From: Pirellulales bacterium
GTDB lineage: Bacteria; Planctomycetota; Planctomycetia; Pirellulales; JAICIG01
Direction of reading: 5' to 3'
DNA: 53,425 bases
Assembly (NCBI GenBank): GCA_035533075.1
Contig: DATLUO010000092.1
Span: 1 to 53,425 of the forward strand
The position numbers and the translations under genes were made by a program. Positions within the stretch are counted from its first letter, which is position 1, and the number at the start of each line of letters is the position of its first letter. Shown piece by piece: positions 17,077-25,244 of this stretch. The notes under the pieces are model-generated. The model worked only from the letters and a program-made list of their open reading frames with translations. It was not told the DNA's origin and made no database searches.

Positions 17077-18324
17077 CTATCGTCGATAATCGCCCATCTT
17101 CGGCAGATTCTTATGCACATCCGGGCCGAAGTAGCGCAGGCTCACCAGCGGCTCGCTGCCGGTGTTCTCGATCTCGACCCCGGCCGTCGCCGCCTCGTAC
17201 GAGATGAAGACTTCGTCTTCAGTCTCTTCGCCGAAGCGGATCATGGCCGGCGTTTGCAAAGCCAACTTGCCGATGCGGCCGCGGCCCTGCACGGTAATCC
17301 AGCCGCTGGCGCAGCCGTCTTTCAAGGTACACTTCGCGCCCGGCTCCAGCGTCAGCTCCTTGGCGCTAAAGAGCTGCTGACCATCGATGGTGCCGTAGAC
17401 GATCCAGCGGTCGGTAGCACCGTTCGCCGAAGCGCTCCGGTCGACGATCGGTTCCAGGTAGTTGTGTTCTTTGAAGTGCGTGTCGACGTTCTTTTCCCAG
17501 TCGAGCTGGTCGATGATGAAGTCGAGGTCGCGGTGTTTCTCCTTGGGCACGTCTTTCACCAATAGCGACCAGGGCACTTCGCGGCCTTCGACCAGCGACT
17601 GGAACATGCCGAACACGTCGGATCCCCATTGCGGCTCGTAGGTGCAAAGCGAGCCGGGAGCGTGCAGCACTCCGGGCGGAATCAGCCAGCCGGTGCCCCG
17701 CTTCAGCCGGTAGGCCCGTGACAGGTCGAGAATGCCGTTGTCGCCCTGGTCCCAGTCTTCCAGGCACTTGCGCACCTGCTGGCGCGTGGTGCCCGGCTCG
17801 AGGCCCATGAAGGTGTAGGCGAAGTTGTTATCGACGTTGTTCAACTGCGGCGGGAAGTAATAGCTTTCGGGCTTGCCCTCTTGCCCGGTGAGCTTGGCGT
17901 GCCGGAAGCTCTGGTGCATGTGGTGGGGGATCGGCCCCATGTTGTCGAAGAACTTGGAGTAGACCGGCCAGCGCTTGTATTTGTCGAACATGGGCTGGCC
18001 GATCAGCCGGCCGCCGGCTTCGGCCACGGCGTCGCGGAGCGTGAAGCGCTGGCCTTCGAAGGCGACGTAGCTGAGTCCCTCGTCGGGCGTGCGGTTCTCG
18101 TTGGCCGCTTCGGTGGCGCTGGCGAACCAGCGTTCGTCGATGCCGCCGCGGTGCGCGCCGTAGGCGTACCAATCGCTGGGCGCCAGCTTGATCCGCTTGC
18201 CGGGGTGCAGAAAGCTGCGCGGCACCCAGGTGGGCGTGAGCCGCAACAGCCCTTGGCCGGCGTCGATGGCCCGGTCCAACAGCTTGCCGATGTTGTCTTT
18301 GCCGACGATCTTCGAGGTAACCAT
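17077..18324 (-). CDS. Cupin-fold protein resembling class I phosphomannose isomerase
   Basis: A 415-residue protein without signal peptide. A metal-binding-like HHMHQ segment (H134-H137) followed by KPESYYF at about 151-157, then GWLIPPGVLHAPGS near 225, follow the order seen in type I phosphomannose isomerases and related cupins. A second beta-rich segment near 345-400 (GCASGWITVQGRGRIG ... DEVFISYEAATAGVEIENTG) looks like a second cupin barrel. It is larger and more divergent than true ManA, so I call only the fold; a sugar-phosphate isomerase or sugar-binding role is an inference. It is divergent from the toxin-antitoxin pair. Confidence 0.6.
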   Translation of the reverse strand: MVTSKIVGKDNIGKLLDRAIDAGQGLLRLTPTWVPRSFLHPGKRIKLAPSDWYAYGAHRGGIDERWFASATEAANENRTPDEGLSYVAFEGQRFTLRDAVAEAGGRLIGQPMFDKYKRWPVYSKFFDNMGPIPHHMHQSFRHAKLTGQEGKPESYYFPPQLNNVDNNFAYTFMGLEPGTTRQQVRKCLEDWDQGDNGILDLSRAYRLKRGTGWLIPPGVLHAPGSLCTYEPQWGSDVFGMFQSLVEGREVPWSLLVKDVPKEKHRDLDFIIDQLDWEKNVDTHFKEHNYLEPIVDRSASANGATDRWIVYGTIDGQQLFSAKELTLEPGAKCTLKDGCASGWITVQGRGRIGKLALQTPAMIRFGEETEDEVFISYEAATAGVEIENTGSEPLVSLRYFGPDVHKNLPKMGDYRR

Positions 18325-18452
18325 AAAGAAAATGAACTCCGCTTTCGGGCGCGCGAGGAAACAGATGGCGGCAACGGGGCCGCTCGAATTGTTTTATTCG
18401 TTGGGAGAGCGACTGGCAAGCGGCGGCCGAGAGCCGTTCACGCCGGAATTGG

Positions 18453-18484
18453 TCTGTAGGGAGCGGCCTCCGTGGCGTTCCGCC
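18453..18484. repeat. REP-like palindrome (TCTGTAGGGA ... GCGTTCCGC type)
   Basis: A TCTGTAGGGAGCGG arm and a CCGTGGCGTTCCGCC arm pair imperfectly. The same two arms occur at 40993-41036 inside the giant alpha-2-macroglobulin gene, showing a dispersed repeat. Confidence 0.5.
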
Positions 18485-18531
18485 GATCGAGAGCGGGATC
18501 ATGACATGTGCAGCCAACGAGCCATTTGGCA

Positions 18532-18537
18532 TATAAT
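18532..18537 (+). promoter_or_regulatory. Candidate -10 element for the toxin-antitoxin operon
   Basis: An exact TATAAT lies 78 bases before the antitoxin start. No convincing -35 hexamer is present at 16-18 bases upstream, so activation or another sigma factor is possible. Confidence 0.35.
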
Positions 18538-18615
18538 GGGGCGATAAACTGCCTCGATGCCCGTATGGGCCACCGACTCGTTTTCCATTTCACCGGTTTT
18601 CCGAGGGATAAGCCC

Positions 18616-18807
18616 ATGGACGTTGATTCAGACGAAAAGTGCGAGATTGGTTGTCTTGTCCGCGATATCGTCGACGATCCGGCCAAATGGATGGATACGC
18701 CGAACGATCAGCTTGGCGGCCGCAAACCCCATGAGTTCGTCGGCACCCCCCAGGAACGCCTGCTCAGAGAACTGTTGAGGTCCATTAAGCATGGAATGCC
18801 CACATGA
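18616..18807 (+). CDS. MbcA/ParS/Xre-type antitoxin, toxin-binding domain only
   Basis: A 63-residue protein. I start at MDVDSDEKCE because GAGGG lies about nine bases upstream; an open frame back to 18508 has no family character. The core DPAKWMDTPNDQLGGRKP then LLRSIKHGMPT is the C-terminal toxin-binding domain of MbcA/ParS/Xre antitoxins (W-x-x-TPN-x-x-LGG-x-x-P motif). The N-terminal helix-turn-helix of longer Xre antitoxins is absent. Its TGA overlaps the toxin ATG in an ATGA arrangement, so the two are translationally coupled. It should neutralise the RES protein; autoregulation through DNA binding would need another factor. Confidence 0.75.
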   Translation: MDVDSDEKCEIGCLVRDIVDDPAKWMDTPNDQLGGRKPHEFVGTPQERLLRELLRSIKHGMPT

Positions 18808-19430
18808 AGCTGGCGAGCTGTGCCTCCCTTGTTCTTGGACCCACGACGGGCACGTGGTACCGCGCCGTCCAGCCCAAGCATTGGCCGACCTCACTCACCA
18901 CGGCACACACGAAGACAATCCCAAGCCGCTTCGGTGCCGGAACCACGGCGCATCCCGGGTTCGAGATTCTTTATCTCGCGGAAGACCAGCAAGTCGCGCT
19001 CTTCGAGGTGCAAGCTCTGCTTGGTTCACCGCTGCCCGGAGCAGCTTACGCTCCGAATCCGGCGCAGACGTGGGTCATCGTCAACGTTAGCGTCGCCCTC
19101 TCGAAGGTGGCCGATCTTTGCCACGTGCCCGAGCGAAAGAAAATCCAGACCAGTGTTCAGGAATTGACGGGCGATTGGCGCGGTTATGGGCTTCGCAGCC
19201 CGAACGCCAGGCTGGCGGCTCCCTATTGGAGCAACGTGCCAACCCAAAAGCTGGGCGCCGAGCTCTATAATGTCCGCGACCTTGAGGCTTTCGTGACGTA
19301 TTCTGCGAAGGTTCCAACTCGCAGAAACCTCGTTGTCTTTCCACAAAAGCTGCTGCCGGGCAGCCGACTGACTCTTCGCTTCTTCAACCCGCACACTCTC
19401 GCGACGCACACCGAGAGAATTGGACCGTGA
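18804..19430 (+). CDS. RES-domain toxin (MbcT/ParT family)
   Basis: RES toxins degrade or transfer NAD+ (phosphorolysis or ADP-ribosylation in characterised members), stopping growth. The 208-residue protein shows WYRAVQP near residue 18, SRFGAGTTAHPG with R42, ILYLAED with Y57 and ALFEV with E68, matching the conserved Arg-Tyr-Glu triad. A beta-rich second half with AAPYWSNVPTQ and a final FFNPHT segment completes the fold. It starts within the antitoxin stop codon (ATGA overlap). The gene looks intact and therefore potentially active. Which chemistry it performs cannot be told from sequence alone. Confidence 0.82.
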   Translation: MKLASCASLVLGPTTGTWYRAVQPKHWPTSLTTAHTKTIPSRFGAGTTAHPGFEILYLAEDQQVALFEVQALLGSPLPGAAYAPNPAQTWVIVNVSVALSKVADLCHVPERKKIQTSVQELTGDWRGYGLRSPNARLAAPYWSNVPTQKLGAELYNVRDLEAFVTYSAKVPTRRNLVVFPQKLLPGSRLTLRFFNPHTLATHTERIGP

Positions 19431-19479
19431 TCCTTGCGGCCGCGCCTTTCAGTGGGACCGCGGAAGAGAGGGCGGCGGC

Positions 19480-19821
19480 TCAGACCTCTTTAAGCAACTC
19501 GTCAATCACACTATCGCCACTTCTGGCCGACAGCCTTGCGTGATCGTAAAGGTCGGTCATCCAATCGACGTCGTCCTCTTGCGGCACAAATTCCTCGACA
19601 ATCTTGCCCTGTTTGTTCAAGAGAGTCGCCTCAAGGTAGCGGACCGATGAGACAGGCGCGTCGTCGGGCATCGGGCGTTCTTTGCGCGCGATAAGCACCG
19701 CCCCGTTGTGAAATTCGGCCAGGAAGGTGTCTTCGTCAGCCGTTTCTTTCCAACTTATCTCTCCGCCAAGCGTCTGCCGCAGCACACGATGCAGAAACTC
19801 GGTCAGCTTATTCGTCGCCAT
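19480..19821 (-). CDS. Small protein of unknown function, 113 residues
   Basis: Starts MATNKLTEFLHRVL, with GGAG about eight bases upstream of the ATG. The sequence alternates beta-like segments (TFLAEFHNGAVLIARKE, SSVRYLEATLLNKQGKIVEEF) with an acidic helix at the end (DVDWMTDLYDHARLSARSG, VIDELLKEV). No signal peptide or membrane segment. I do not recognise a named domain. It is convergent with the RES toxin gene, 49 bases away, and could be an unrelated cargo gene of this accessory patch. Confidence 0.6.
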   Translation of the reverse strand: MATNKLTEFLHRVLRQTLGGEISWKETADEDTFLAEFHNGAVLIARKERPMPDDAPVSSVRYLEATLLNKQGKIVEEFVPQEDDVDWMTDLYDHARLSARSGDSVIDELLKEV

Positions 19822-19891
19822 TCGATTGCTCCATCAACTCCGCATGGTACTGCTGGAATCGCATATTATGCAAGCGTTTCCGTGCCTGCCT

Positions 19892-19953
19892 GCTTGGCGT
19901 GCCTGGACGCCAAGCAAAACGGGCCCTCGCCGCGCGTGCGACGAAGGCCCGTT
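19892..19953 (-). terminator. Double hairpin terminator of the DUF4142 gene
   Basis: Reading leftward, a stem of AACGGGCC with GGCCCGTT (19918-19953) is followed by TTTTGCTTGG, and directly after it a second perfect 9-bp hairpin GCTTGGCGT / ACGCCAAGC with a 6-base loop (19892-19915). The first has the U-rich tail expected of an intrinsic terminator. Confidence 0.6.
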
Positions 19954-19980
19954 GCTTTCACCCCTCGCTGACGACAAACG

Positions 19981-20808
19981 CTACGAGCGGTCCTTCGAGT
20001 CGCCCGAGTCGCTGCCTTCCTTCTCGAGCTGCTTCATGAGTTCTTTGGCACGGTCCAGGTGTTCTTGCGCAATGTGCTCGCTCTCCTCGATCACTTGATC
20101 GAGTTGCGGCGAGGCGTACCGGCTGAATACCTTCAGGCTGGTGAGCATCTCGTGGTGCATGCCCAACTGCATGCCGATGTAGCACTTGTCGAACTCCTCG
20201 CCCTCTTTTTCTTCCAGCTCGTGCTGGGCGGAAGCCACGCACTGCTGACCAAGCTGCTGCTTCAGCCGGATGATGTTCAAACCGCCGGCGGGTTGAAGGC
20301 CACGATTGGCCGCGTAGTCTTGTGGTCCTGGCCTGCCCATCCCGGTAAATCGCTGCAATTGCTCGACGGTCCGAGCGTGGTCGTCGATCAGTTGCTTGGC
20401 GAAGTCCTTAACCTCGTCGCTGGAAGCCCGTTCTTCCGCCAACCGGGCCAACTGAATTTCACCGCGGTCATCGACGAGCAGCCAATTGGCAACCTGCTGA
20501 TCGGTGAGACTGGCGCCCTGCCGTTGGTCCACGGCGCCCTGTGTGTAACTGCGATTGGCCATCCGCGGCTGCCCTTGTTGATACGGTCCCTGCTGATACG
20601 GTCCTTGCTGATACGCTCCCTGCCGATACTGCTCTTGCTGATACGGTCCCTGCTGATACTGTTGGTACTGCGGCTGGGCATATTGGTTTTGATACGCCGG
20701 CTCATAGGTTTGTGAGTAACGACGGCTGCGGCGGAGTTGGGCCGAAGCCACCGAACAGGCCGAAATGAGCACGCTTGCCGCGGCAATGCTGACGATCCAC
20801 TTGCGCAT
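19981..20808 (-). CDS. Secreted DUF4142 (ferritin-like) protein with Gln/Tyr repeat linker
   Basis: A 275-residue exported protein; the start is MRKWIVSIAAASVL, whose first 23 residues are a signal peptide ending ASA. Residues 30-95 are a low-complexity linker with repeated QQGPY units encoded by a 15-base repeat at about 20577-20660. The C-terminal part (from about residue 108) is a DUF4142 four-helix domain, with QVANWLLVDDRGEIQLARLAEERASS, DFAKQLIDDHARTVEQL and MQLGMHHEMLTSLKVF. The family role is not established; stress-related or metal binding roles have been suggested for ferritin-like folds. A double terminator follows. Confidence 0.8.
   Translation of the reverse strand: MRKWIVSIAAASVLISACSVASAQLRRSRRYSQTYEPAYQNQYAQPQYQQYQQGPYQQEQYRQGAYQQGPYQQGPYQQGQPRMANRSYTQGAVDQRQGASLTDQQVANWLLVDDRGEIQLARLAEERASSDEVKDFAKQLIDDHARTVEQLQRFTGMGRPGPQDYAANRGLQPAGGLNIIRLKQQLGQQCVASAQHELEEKEGEEFDKCYIGMQLGMHHEMLTSLKVFSRYASPQLDQVIEESEHIAQEHLDRAKELMKQLEKEGSDSGDSKDRS
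20577..20660 (-). repeat. 15-base coding repeat for QQGPY units
   Basis: Imperfect tandem copies of a 15-base unit (TGATACGGTCCCTGC as read on the plus strand) encode the QQGPY / QQEQY / RQGAY pentapeptides of the DUF4142 protein linker. Confidence 0.7.
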
Positions 20809-20939
20809 GGAGAAACCCTCCCTTTCCTTGGAACAAGAAGCCACGTACACCTCGCAACGCACTTCGCCGCTGAGGCGGACAAAATACCGTGGAGCAGGGG
20901 TGCGAGCACAAGATGTGCCGGCAGGCGCCGAAATGCGGG

Positions 20940-22205
20940 CTAAGGAGCCGAAATCACCATCGCTACCGCCTGCCCCATCACCGAATGGTTGAGCAGCAGG
21001 GCCGTCGGCTTGCAACCGGTCAGCGGACGACCGGCCACGACGTGGACCGGGCAGGCCGGATCCGGTCGTTCGTAGTTCAGCGTGACAGGGACGCGACCGT
21101 TTACCAGGGCCAACACACTGGCCACCGCCTCGACCGCTCCCGTGCCCGACGAGAGGTTGCCGAAATAGCTCTTTGGGGCGGTGACGGGCACGTCGCCCAG
21201 TTCCGCGCGGATCGCTTGGGCCTCCGCGCGGTCGTCGCCGACGGTGCTCAGGCCGTGCGCGTTCACATGGCCGATGTCGCTCGGCCGTAAACCGGCCGAT
21301 CGAAGTGCGGCCACGATCGAGCGTCGCGTGGCGCCGCCCTCCGGCGGGCGACCATCAATCCGGCGCTCGTGCGATGTGCCGTAACCGACAATACGGGCGA
21401 ACATCTTCGCACCGCGTGCCGCCGCGTGTTCGCGACGCTCCAGGACCAGTGCCGCGGCCCCTTCGCCGTTCACAAAACCATCGCGCGAGGAATCGAAGGG
21501 CCGCGAAAGCCTTTCCGGCTCACCGCGGCGCCGCGTCACTTCTTGCAGCTTGCTGCGCACCCACAGCACAGGGTGGATTCGCGAAGCCGTTCCCCCGCCG
21601 ATCATCACATCGGCGTCGCCACGCTCGATCACCCGCACCGCTTCTCCCAGTGCCATCAGACTCGATGCCTCGGCGAGCGAATGGGAGTTGTTCGGTCCGC
21701 GGGCATCATGGGCGATGGCGATGTGGCAGGCCGGCATGTTCGGCAGGTATTTCAGCATCCAGAGGGGGTAGATTTCTTCCATGGCGGCCTTGCCCCACAG
21801 CCGGAAGTCGAAGCGGCCATCGACCATCGAGCGACGGTAGGCGTTGGCAATGTCCTCCGGCTCGCAATGGATCATGTCGGCCCCGAACACCACGCCGAGC
21901 CGCTCCGGATCGACGCCTTGCGGAGCCAGCGCAGCCTCGGAAACGGCCAAACTGGCCGCCACCACCCCCATTTGGATGTCTCGCGACATGACTTTCAGGC
22001 TTTTACGGGGTTTGACGAACTCCTTGGCGTCAAAATCAACCACCTCGGCCCCGAAGTCGGGTCCGATGCCGCTGGTGTCAAATGCCGAAATGCGGCGTAC
22101 GCCGGAGACCTGGCCCTCCAGTGAATTCCAGAATGCGGCCGTGCCGATGCCGATAGGGCTCACGACCCCAAGCCCGGTAATCACGACGTCGGGGACCGGC
22201 GACAT
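20940..22205 (-). CDS. Beta-ketoacyl synthase-fold protein lacking catalytic Cys and one His
   Basis: A 421-residue thiolase-fold protein aligned end to end with FabF-type ketosynthases (VVITGLGVVSPIG at the N-terminus, GDADVMIGGGT, RDGFVNGEGAAALVLE, VNAHGLST, KSYFGN). At the nucleophile position, where FabF has TAC(T/S)SG, the sequence is LAEASS, so Cys is replaced by Glu (E179). The second active-site His (TGH in FabF) is Asn (FGN); the first (NAHG) is kept. It therefore cannot condense normally and may act like a chain-length factor or decarboxylase. The ATG at 22205 is preferred to a TTG seven codons upstream. Divergent from a fatty-acid desaturase gene. Confidence 0.8.
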   Translation of the reverse strand: MSPVPDVVITGLGVVSPIGIGTAAFWNSLEGQVSGVRRISAFDTSGIGPDFGAEVVDFDAKEFVKPRKSLKVMSRDIQMGVVAASLAVSEAALAPQGVDPERLGVVFGADMIHCEPEDIANAYRRSMVDGRFDFRLWGKAAMEEIYPLWMLKYLPNMPACHIAIAHDARGPNNSHSLAEASSLMALGEAVRVIERGDADVMIGGGTASRIHPVLWVRSKLQEVTRRRGEPERLSRPFDSSRDGFVNGEGAAALVLERREHAAARGAKMFARIVGYGTSHERRIDGRPPEGGATRRSIVAALRSAGLRPSDIGHVNAHGLSTVGDDRAEAQAIRAELGDVPVTAPKSYFGNLSSGTGAVEAVASVLALVNGRVPVTLNYERPDPACPVHVVAGRPLTGCKPTALLLNHSVMGQAVAMVISAP

Positions 22206-22443
22206 TTTGGCCTGAGAAAAGAGCAAACTACGGGAGGAGAGGTCACCGACCGGTTGCTAAGAAATTCGTTGTCTCCGAAGTCCTTGCGCACGATTTATGC
22301 TAGCCCACCGGCCGAATCGCCACAAGCGCAATCATCGAGGCTTGCCCAGAACGCTAATATTATCCAGGACTCCCAATTTAGCCGAAGCCGGGCCGAATGC
22401 TCAATCAAACGGCCTTTTTTACCATCAGGTTTGACATCTCGAT

Positions 22444-23565
22444 ATGCCCCAACGGGTTTATTGCAACAGCGACGCCAACTTTTCGATTCGTGAAGCGCGA
22501 TCGATCGTGCGCGATTTGTTCGAGCCGAATCCCGCCATATACTGGGGCGACTTTCTCTCGAGCCTGGCACTGGGCGCCGCATGTTTCTTTGCCTCGCGGC
22601 GGGTCACGCCTTATTCGCCCGGACAGGTTTTGCTCGCGCTGGCGGCCTGCTTGGCCTATTATCGCGCGGCGTTGTTCATTCACGAGTTGACGCACCTGCG
22701 GAAAGAATCGTTTGTGGCGTTCCGCGTTGCTTGGAACGTGCTCTGCGGCATTCCGTTTTTTATGCCCTCATTTCTCTACTACACGCACTTGGCCCATCAC
22801 GCGCGCCAGCATTATGGAACGCCCGATGACGGCGAATACCTGCCGTTGGGCATCCGCCCCCGCGGCGAAACCCTGAAGTACCTTTTGCAGCCGCTCGTAA
22901 TTCCTGTGCTGGCAGTGCTGCGGTTTGTGCTGTTCACGCCGTTGACCTGGGTCAGTCCGCGGCTGAGGCGTTTCGTGCAGCAGCGGGCATCCAGCATGGT
23001 AATGGATCCGAGCTATGTGCGTCCGCTGCCGAAGCCGGTTGAGCTGCGCATTTGGCGTCTCCAAGAGGCGGGCTGTTTTCTGTATGGCCTGGCAGCGGCG
23101 ATCTTGTTCGCAGGTGGCTGGTTGCCGGTCAGCCTGCTCGCGCACGCCTATGTGACCGCGGTGGTCGTGCTGCTGTTGAATCACGTCCGCACGCTGGGAG
23201 CGCACCGCTTTCGCCATCAGGGCGAGCCATTGACGTTTGTCGAGCAACTGCTCGATTCCGTCAACTATCCGCGCTGGCCTTTGACCAGCGAGCTGTGGGC
23301 GCCGGTGGGCCTGCGGTTCCATGCGCTGCACCACCTGTTTCCCTCGCTTCCTTATCACGCCTTGCCCGAAGCGCATCGCCGGCTGATGCGGCAACTCCCC
23401 GGCGAGTCGCCCTATCGACGAACCGAAAGTCGCGGCCTGTGGGCCAGCCTGCGCGAGCTATGGCAGGCCGCGGGCAGCTCTTCCCCAGAAGCCGTATCGC
23501 CCCACGGCGGTGGCACGCGCACCGGCCGCGCTGCCGGCGGGGCCACGATGTCGGGCGCCGCATAA
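22444..23565 (+). CDS. Membrane fatty acid desaturase
   Basis: Di-iron membrane desaturase or hydroxylase of 373 residues. The three histidine boxes are present: HELTH (H80-H84), HLAHH (H115-H119) and HALHH in the C-terminal third (FHALHHLFPSLPYH). Hydrophobic segments flank them (LALGAACFFA, VLLALAACLAYYRAALFI, LVIPVLAVLRFVLF, LYGLAAAILFAGG, AYVTAVVVLLL). It should introduce a double bond into a membrane lipid acyl chain; carotenoid or sterol-like hydroxylation is an alternative. It is divergent from the ketosynthase-like gene, 238 bases apart, suggesting a shared lipid role (inference). The C-terminal ~40 residues are Gly/Arg/Ala-rich and not conserved. Confidence 0.85.
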   Translation: MPQRVYCNSDANFSIREARSIVRDLFEPNPAIYWGDFLSSLALGAACFFASRRVTPYSPGQVLLALAACLAYYRAALFIHELTHLRKESFVAFRVAWNVLCGIPFFMPSFLYYTHLAHHARQHYGTPDDGEYLPLGIRPRGETLKYLLQPLVIPVLAVLRFVLFTPLTWVSPRLRRFVQQRASSMVMDPSYVRPLPKPVELRIWRLQEAGCFLYGLAAAILFAGGWLPVSLLAHAYVTAVVVLLLNHVRTLGAHRFRHQGEPLTFVEQLLDSVNYPRWPLTSELWAPVGLRFHALHHLFPSLPYHALPEAHRRLMRQLPGESPYRRTESRGLWASLRELWQAAGSSSPEAVSPHGGGTRTGRAAGGATMSGAA

Positions 23566-23592
23566 GGTTAAGAGGCGATCCGAACACTTCCG

Positions 23593-23626
23593 TGGGGCGG
23601 CCTTCCCAGGCCGTCGCATGCCACGG
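23593..23626. repeat. REP-like palindrome after the desaturase gene
   Basis: GGCGGCCT and AGGCCGTC flank TCCC, and an outer CGTGG/CCACG pair extends the symmetry. It has no T run, so it is more like a dispersed palindrome than a terminator. Confidence 0.4.
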
Positions 23627-23743
23627 CGGATGAACCGCGGCGGGTGCGAAACTTTTTGGCCGCCGGAGGGTTATATTCACTGCGGTGACCGATCGCTGGT
23701 TCTCGCCGCTTCCGCTCCCTTCCCTCTCAAGGATTCCTCAAAC

Positions 23744-24679
23744 ATGCTCTATCGACGCCTCTCCTTTGTCGCCCTGCTGTTGGCGGGGTCCGCCGTCCAA
23801 GCCGAAGAAAGCGCCAAGCCCGACGCCAACCAGTCCGCACTCTTCAAGCAGATCGATGCCAACGGCGACAACCAGATCAGCGAAGACGAAGTGCCGCAAG
23901 ACAAACGGCGGTTGTTCGCCCGCCTGTTGCGCCGCGGCGATGCCAATGCCGACGGCAAGTTGAGCCAGGAAGAGTTTACCAAGGCGATCGCCGACGAGCG
24001 TCCTCAAGCGCCGGCTGCGGGGCCGGGCGGCGACGGCGGAGATCGGTTTCGGCAGTTCCTGGAAGCCGACCCGGCTGAAGCCTTCAAGCGGCTCGATGCG
24101 AATGGAGACGGCAAAATCGAGTTGAGCGAGGTGCCGGAACAAGGGCAGGGACGGCTGGCACAGTTCCTGGAATACTACGATGCCAACCGCGACAAGGCGC
24201 TGAGCCTCGACGAATTCCGCAAGGGTCACGAGATACTGCGTGCGCAGGCGGGAATCGGCCAGCCGCCGCGGCCCGCAATGCCCGGCGGGCTGCTGAAGGT
24301 TCTGGATACCAATGGCGACGGCGCTCTGTCGAAGGAAGAGATCGCTGCCGCCGCCGATTCGCTCCGCAAACTCGATCGCGACAGCGATGGTTCGCTCAGC
24401 CCGCGCGAATTGCAGGCGGTGCTGCCGCGTCCGCCAGGGCAATCGGCTCCGGCTCCATCCGGTGAAAAGCGGCCCGATGGGAATCCGCGTCCGGAAGCGG
24501 CCAGGTTATTGGAGCGGCTCCGTTCGATGGATGCCAATGGCGACGGCAAGTGGAGCGAGAGCGAGCTGCCGCCTTTCTTACGGCCGCGGTTCAGCAAGAT
24601 CGACGCCAACGGCGATGGGCTGGTCGACGGCGACGAGTTGAAGCAGGCGCTGGCCTCGTTGCGGCAACCGCAGCAGTAG
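23744..24679 (+). CDS. Secreted EF-hand calcium-binding protein with eight loops
   Basis: A 311-residue exported protein; I start at MLYRRLSFVALLLAGSAVQAEE, a signal peptide preceded by AAGGA. An open frame further upstream is not part of it. Eight EF-hand loops are readable: DANGDNQISEDE, DANADGKLSQEE, DANGDGKIELSE, DANRDKALSLDE, DTNGDGALSKEE, DRDSDGSLSPRE, DANGDGKWSESE and DANGDGLVDGDE. All keep Asp at position 1 and an acidic residue at position 12. Pro-rich linkers separate groups of loops. Such proteins are abundant in planctomycetes; calcium binding is well supported, the partner is not known. Confidence 0.88.
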   Translation: MLYRRLSFVALLLAGSAVQAEESAKPDANQSALFKQIDANGDNQISEDEVPQDKRRLFARLLRRGDANADGKLSQEEFTKAIADERPQAPAAGPGGDGGDRFRQFLEADPAEAFKRLDANGDGKIELSEVPEQGQGRLAQFLEYYDANRDKALSLDEFRKGHEILRAQAGIGQPPRPAMPGGLLKVLDTNGDGALSKEEIAAAADSLRKLDRDSDGSLSPRELQAVLPRPPGQSAPAPSGEKRPDGNPRPEAARLLERLRSMDANGDGKWSESELPPFLRPRFSKIDANGDGLVDGDELKQALASLRQPQQ

Positions 24680-25028
24680 CCGCCATCGTAGCGTAAGCGT
24701 CCTCGCTTGCGCCGCAGCCCCGTTGCGGCCGCCGGAGCAACTGCCAAAAAAGCTCGCATCGGCAGCAGCGATTTGATTCATGCCGGTGTCATGCGCGCAA
24801 CGTTGAGCGATACCGCACGTCAAGCATGACGAGTCTTAGCGAGCATGGCCCGGGTTCTCAACGCCATGGCGCATACCGACTTCGGCCGCGCGAACCCGCG
24901 GGCGAGGCTTTGTGTCTGGCCACTTAGTGGCCGCTGGCACGGGAATCGCATAGGTGGAGAGCGACTATCCTGGCTGCCAAACGCCGTGCGAGCAAATGTT
25001 AGCCAGGCACCTTCTGGGAGATGCTGCG
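24680..25028. other. Intergenic stretch without recognisable gene
   Basis: At 24691-24712 there is a short palindrome (GCGTAAGCG, 4-base loop, CGCTTGCGC) just after the EF-hand gene, without a T run. The perfect GGCCAC/GTGGCC pair near 24917 is short. Otherwise I see no family-like peptide in any frame. Confidence 0.5.
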
Positions 25029-25241
25029 ATGAGCCCGGTTCCATCCAAAGGGAAAAAAGGATTCCAACTCGTTTCAGACCACGACGATCGGCTCGGCTTG
25101 CCGGTCGCCGACCAAACGGTTTACGTTCCCTTTGCCGCCTGGTTGGATGAACAGTTGGAAGAGCTCGTCACACGATGGATACACTTGGCGGCACCCAACG
25201 CTTCGCGACGCGAACGGGCAATTCACAGCCGCCGACGATAG
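25029..25241 (+). CDS. Small basic protein of unknown function, 70 residues
   Basis: Starts MSPVPSKGKKGFQL with GGGAG about nine bases upstream. The sequence ends in VPFAAWLDEQLEELVTRWIHLAAPNASRR. The W-x-x-x-x-L-E-x-LV-x-RW-x-H-x-AAP-x-A segment resembles short planctomycete proteins I have seen before, but I cannot name a family. No signal peptide. Its stop is three bases from the stop of the convergent hydrolase gene. It may be a small regulatory or DNA-associated protein; this is a guess from size and charge only. Confidence 0.5.
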   Translation: MSPVPSKGKKGFQLVSDHDDRLGLPVADQTVYVPFAAWLDEQLEELVTRWIHLAAPNASRRERAIHSRRR

Positions 25242-25244
25242 CAG

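Noticed and set aside
24820-25044. Minus-strand open frame before the small gene at 25029
   Set aside because: No family likeness, composition is that of antisense high-GC DNA, and it overlaps the better supported plus-strand gene start.
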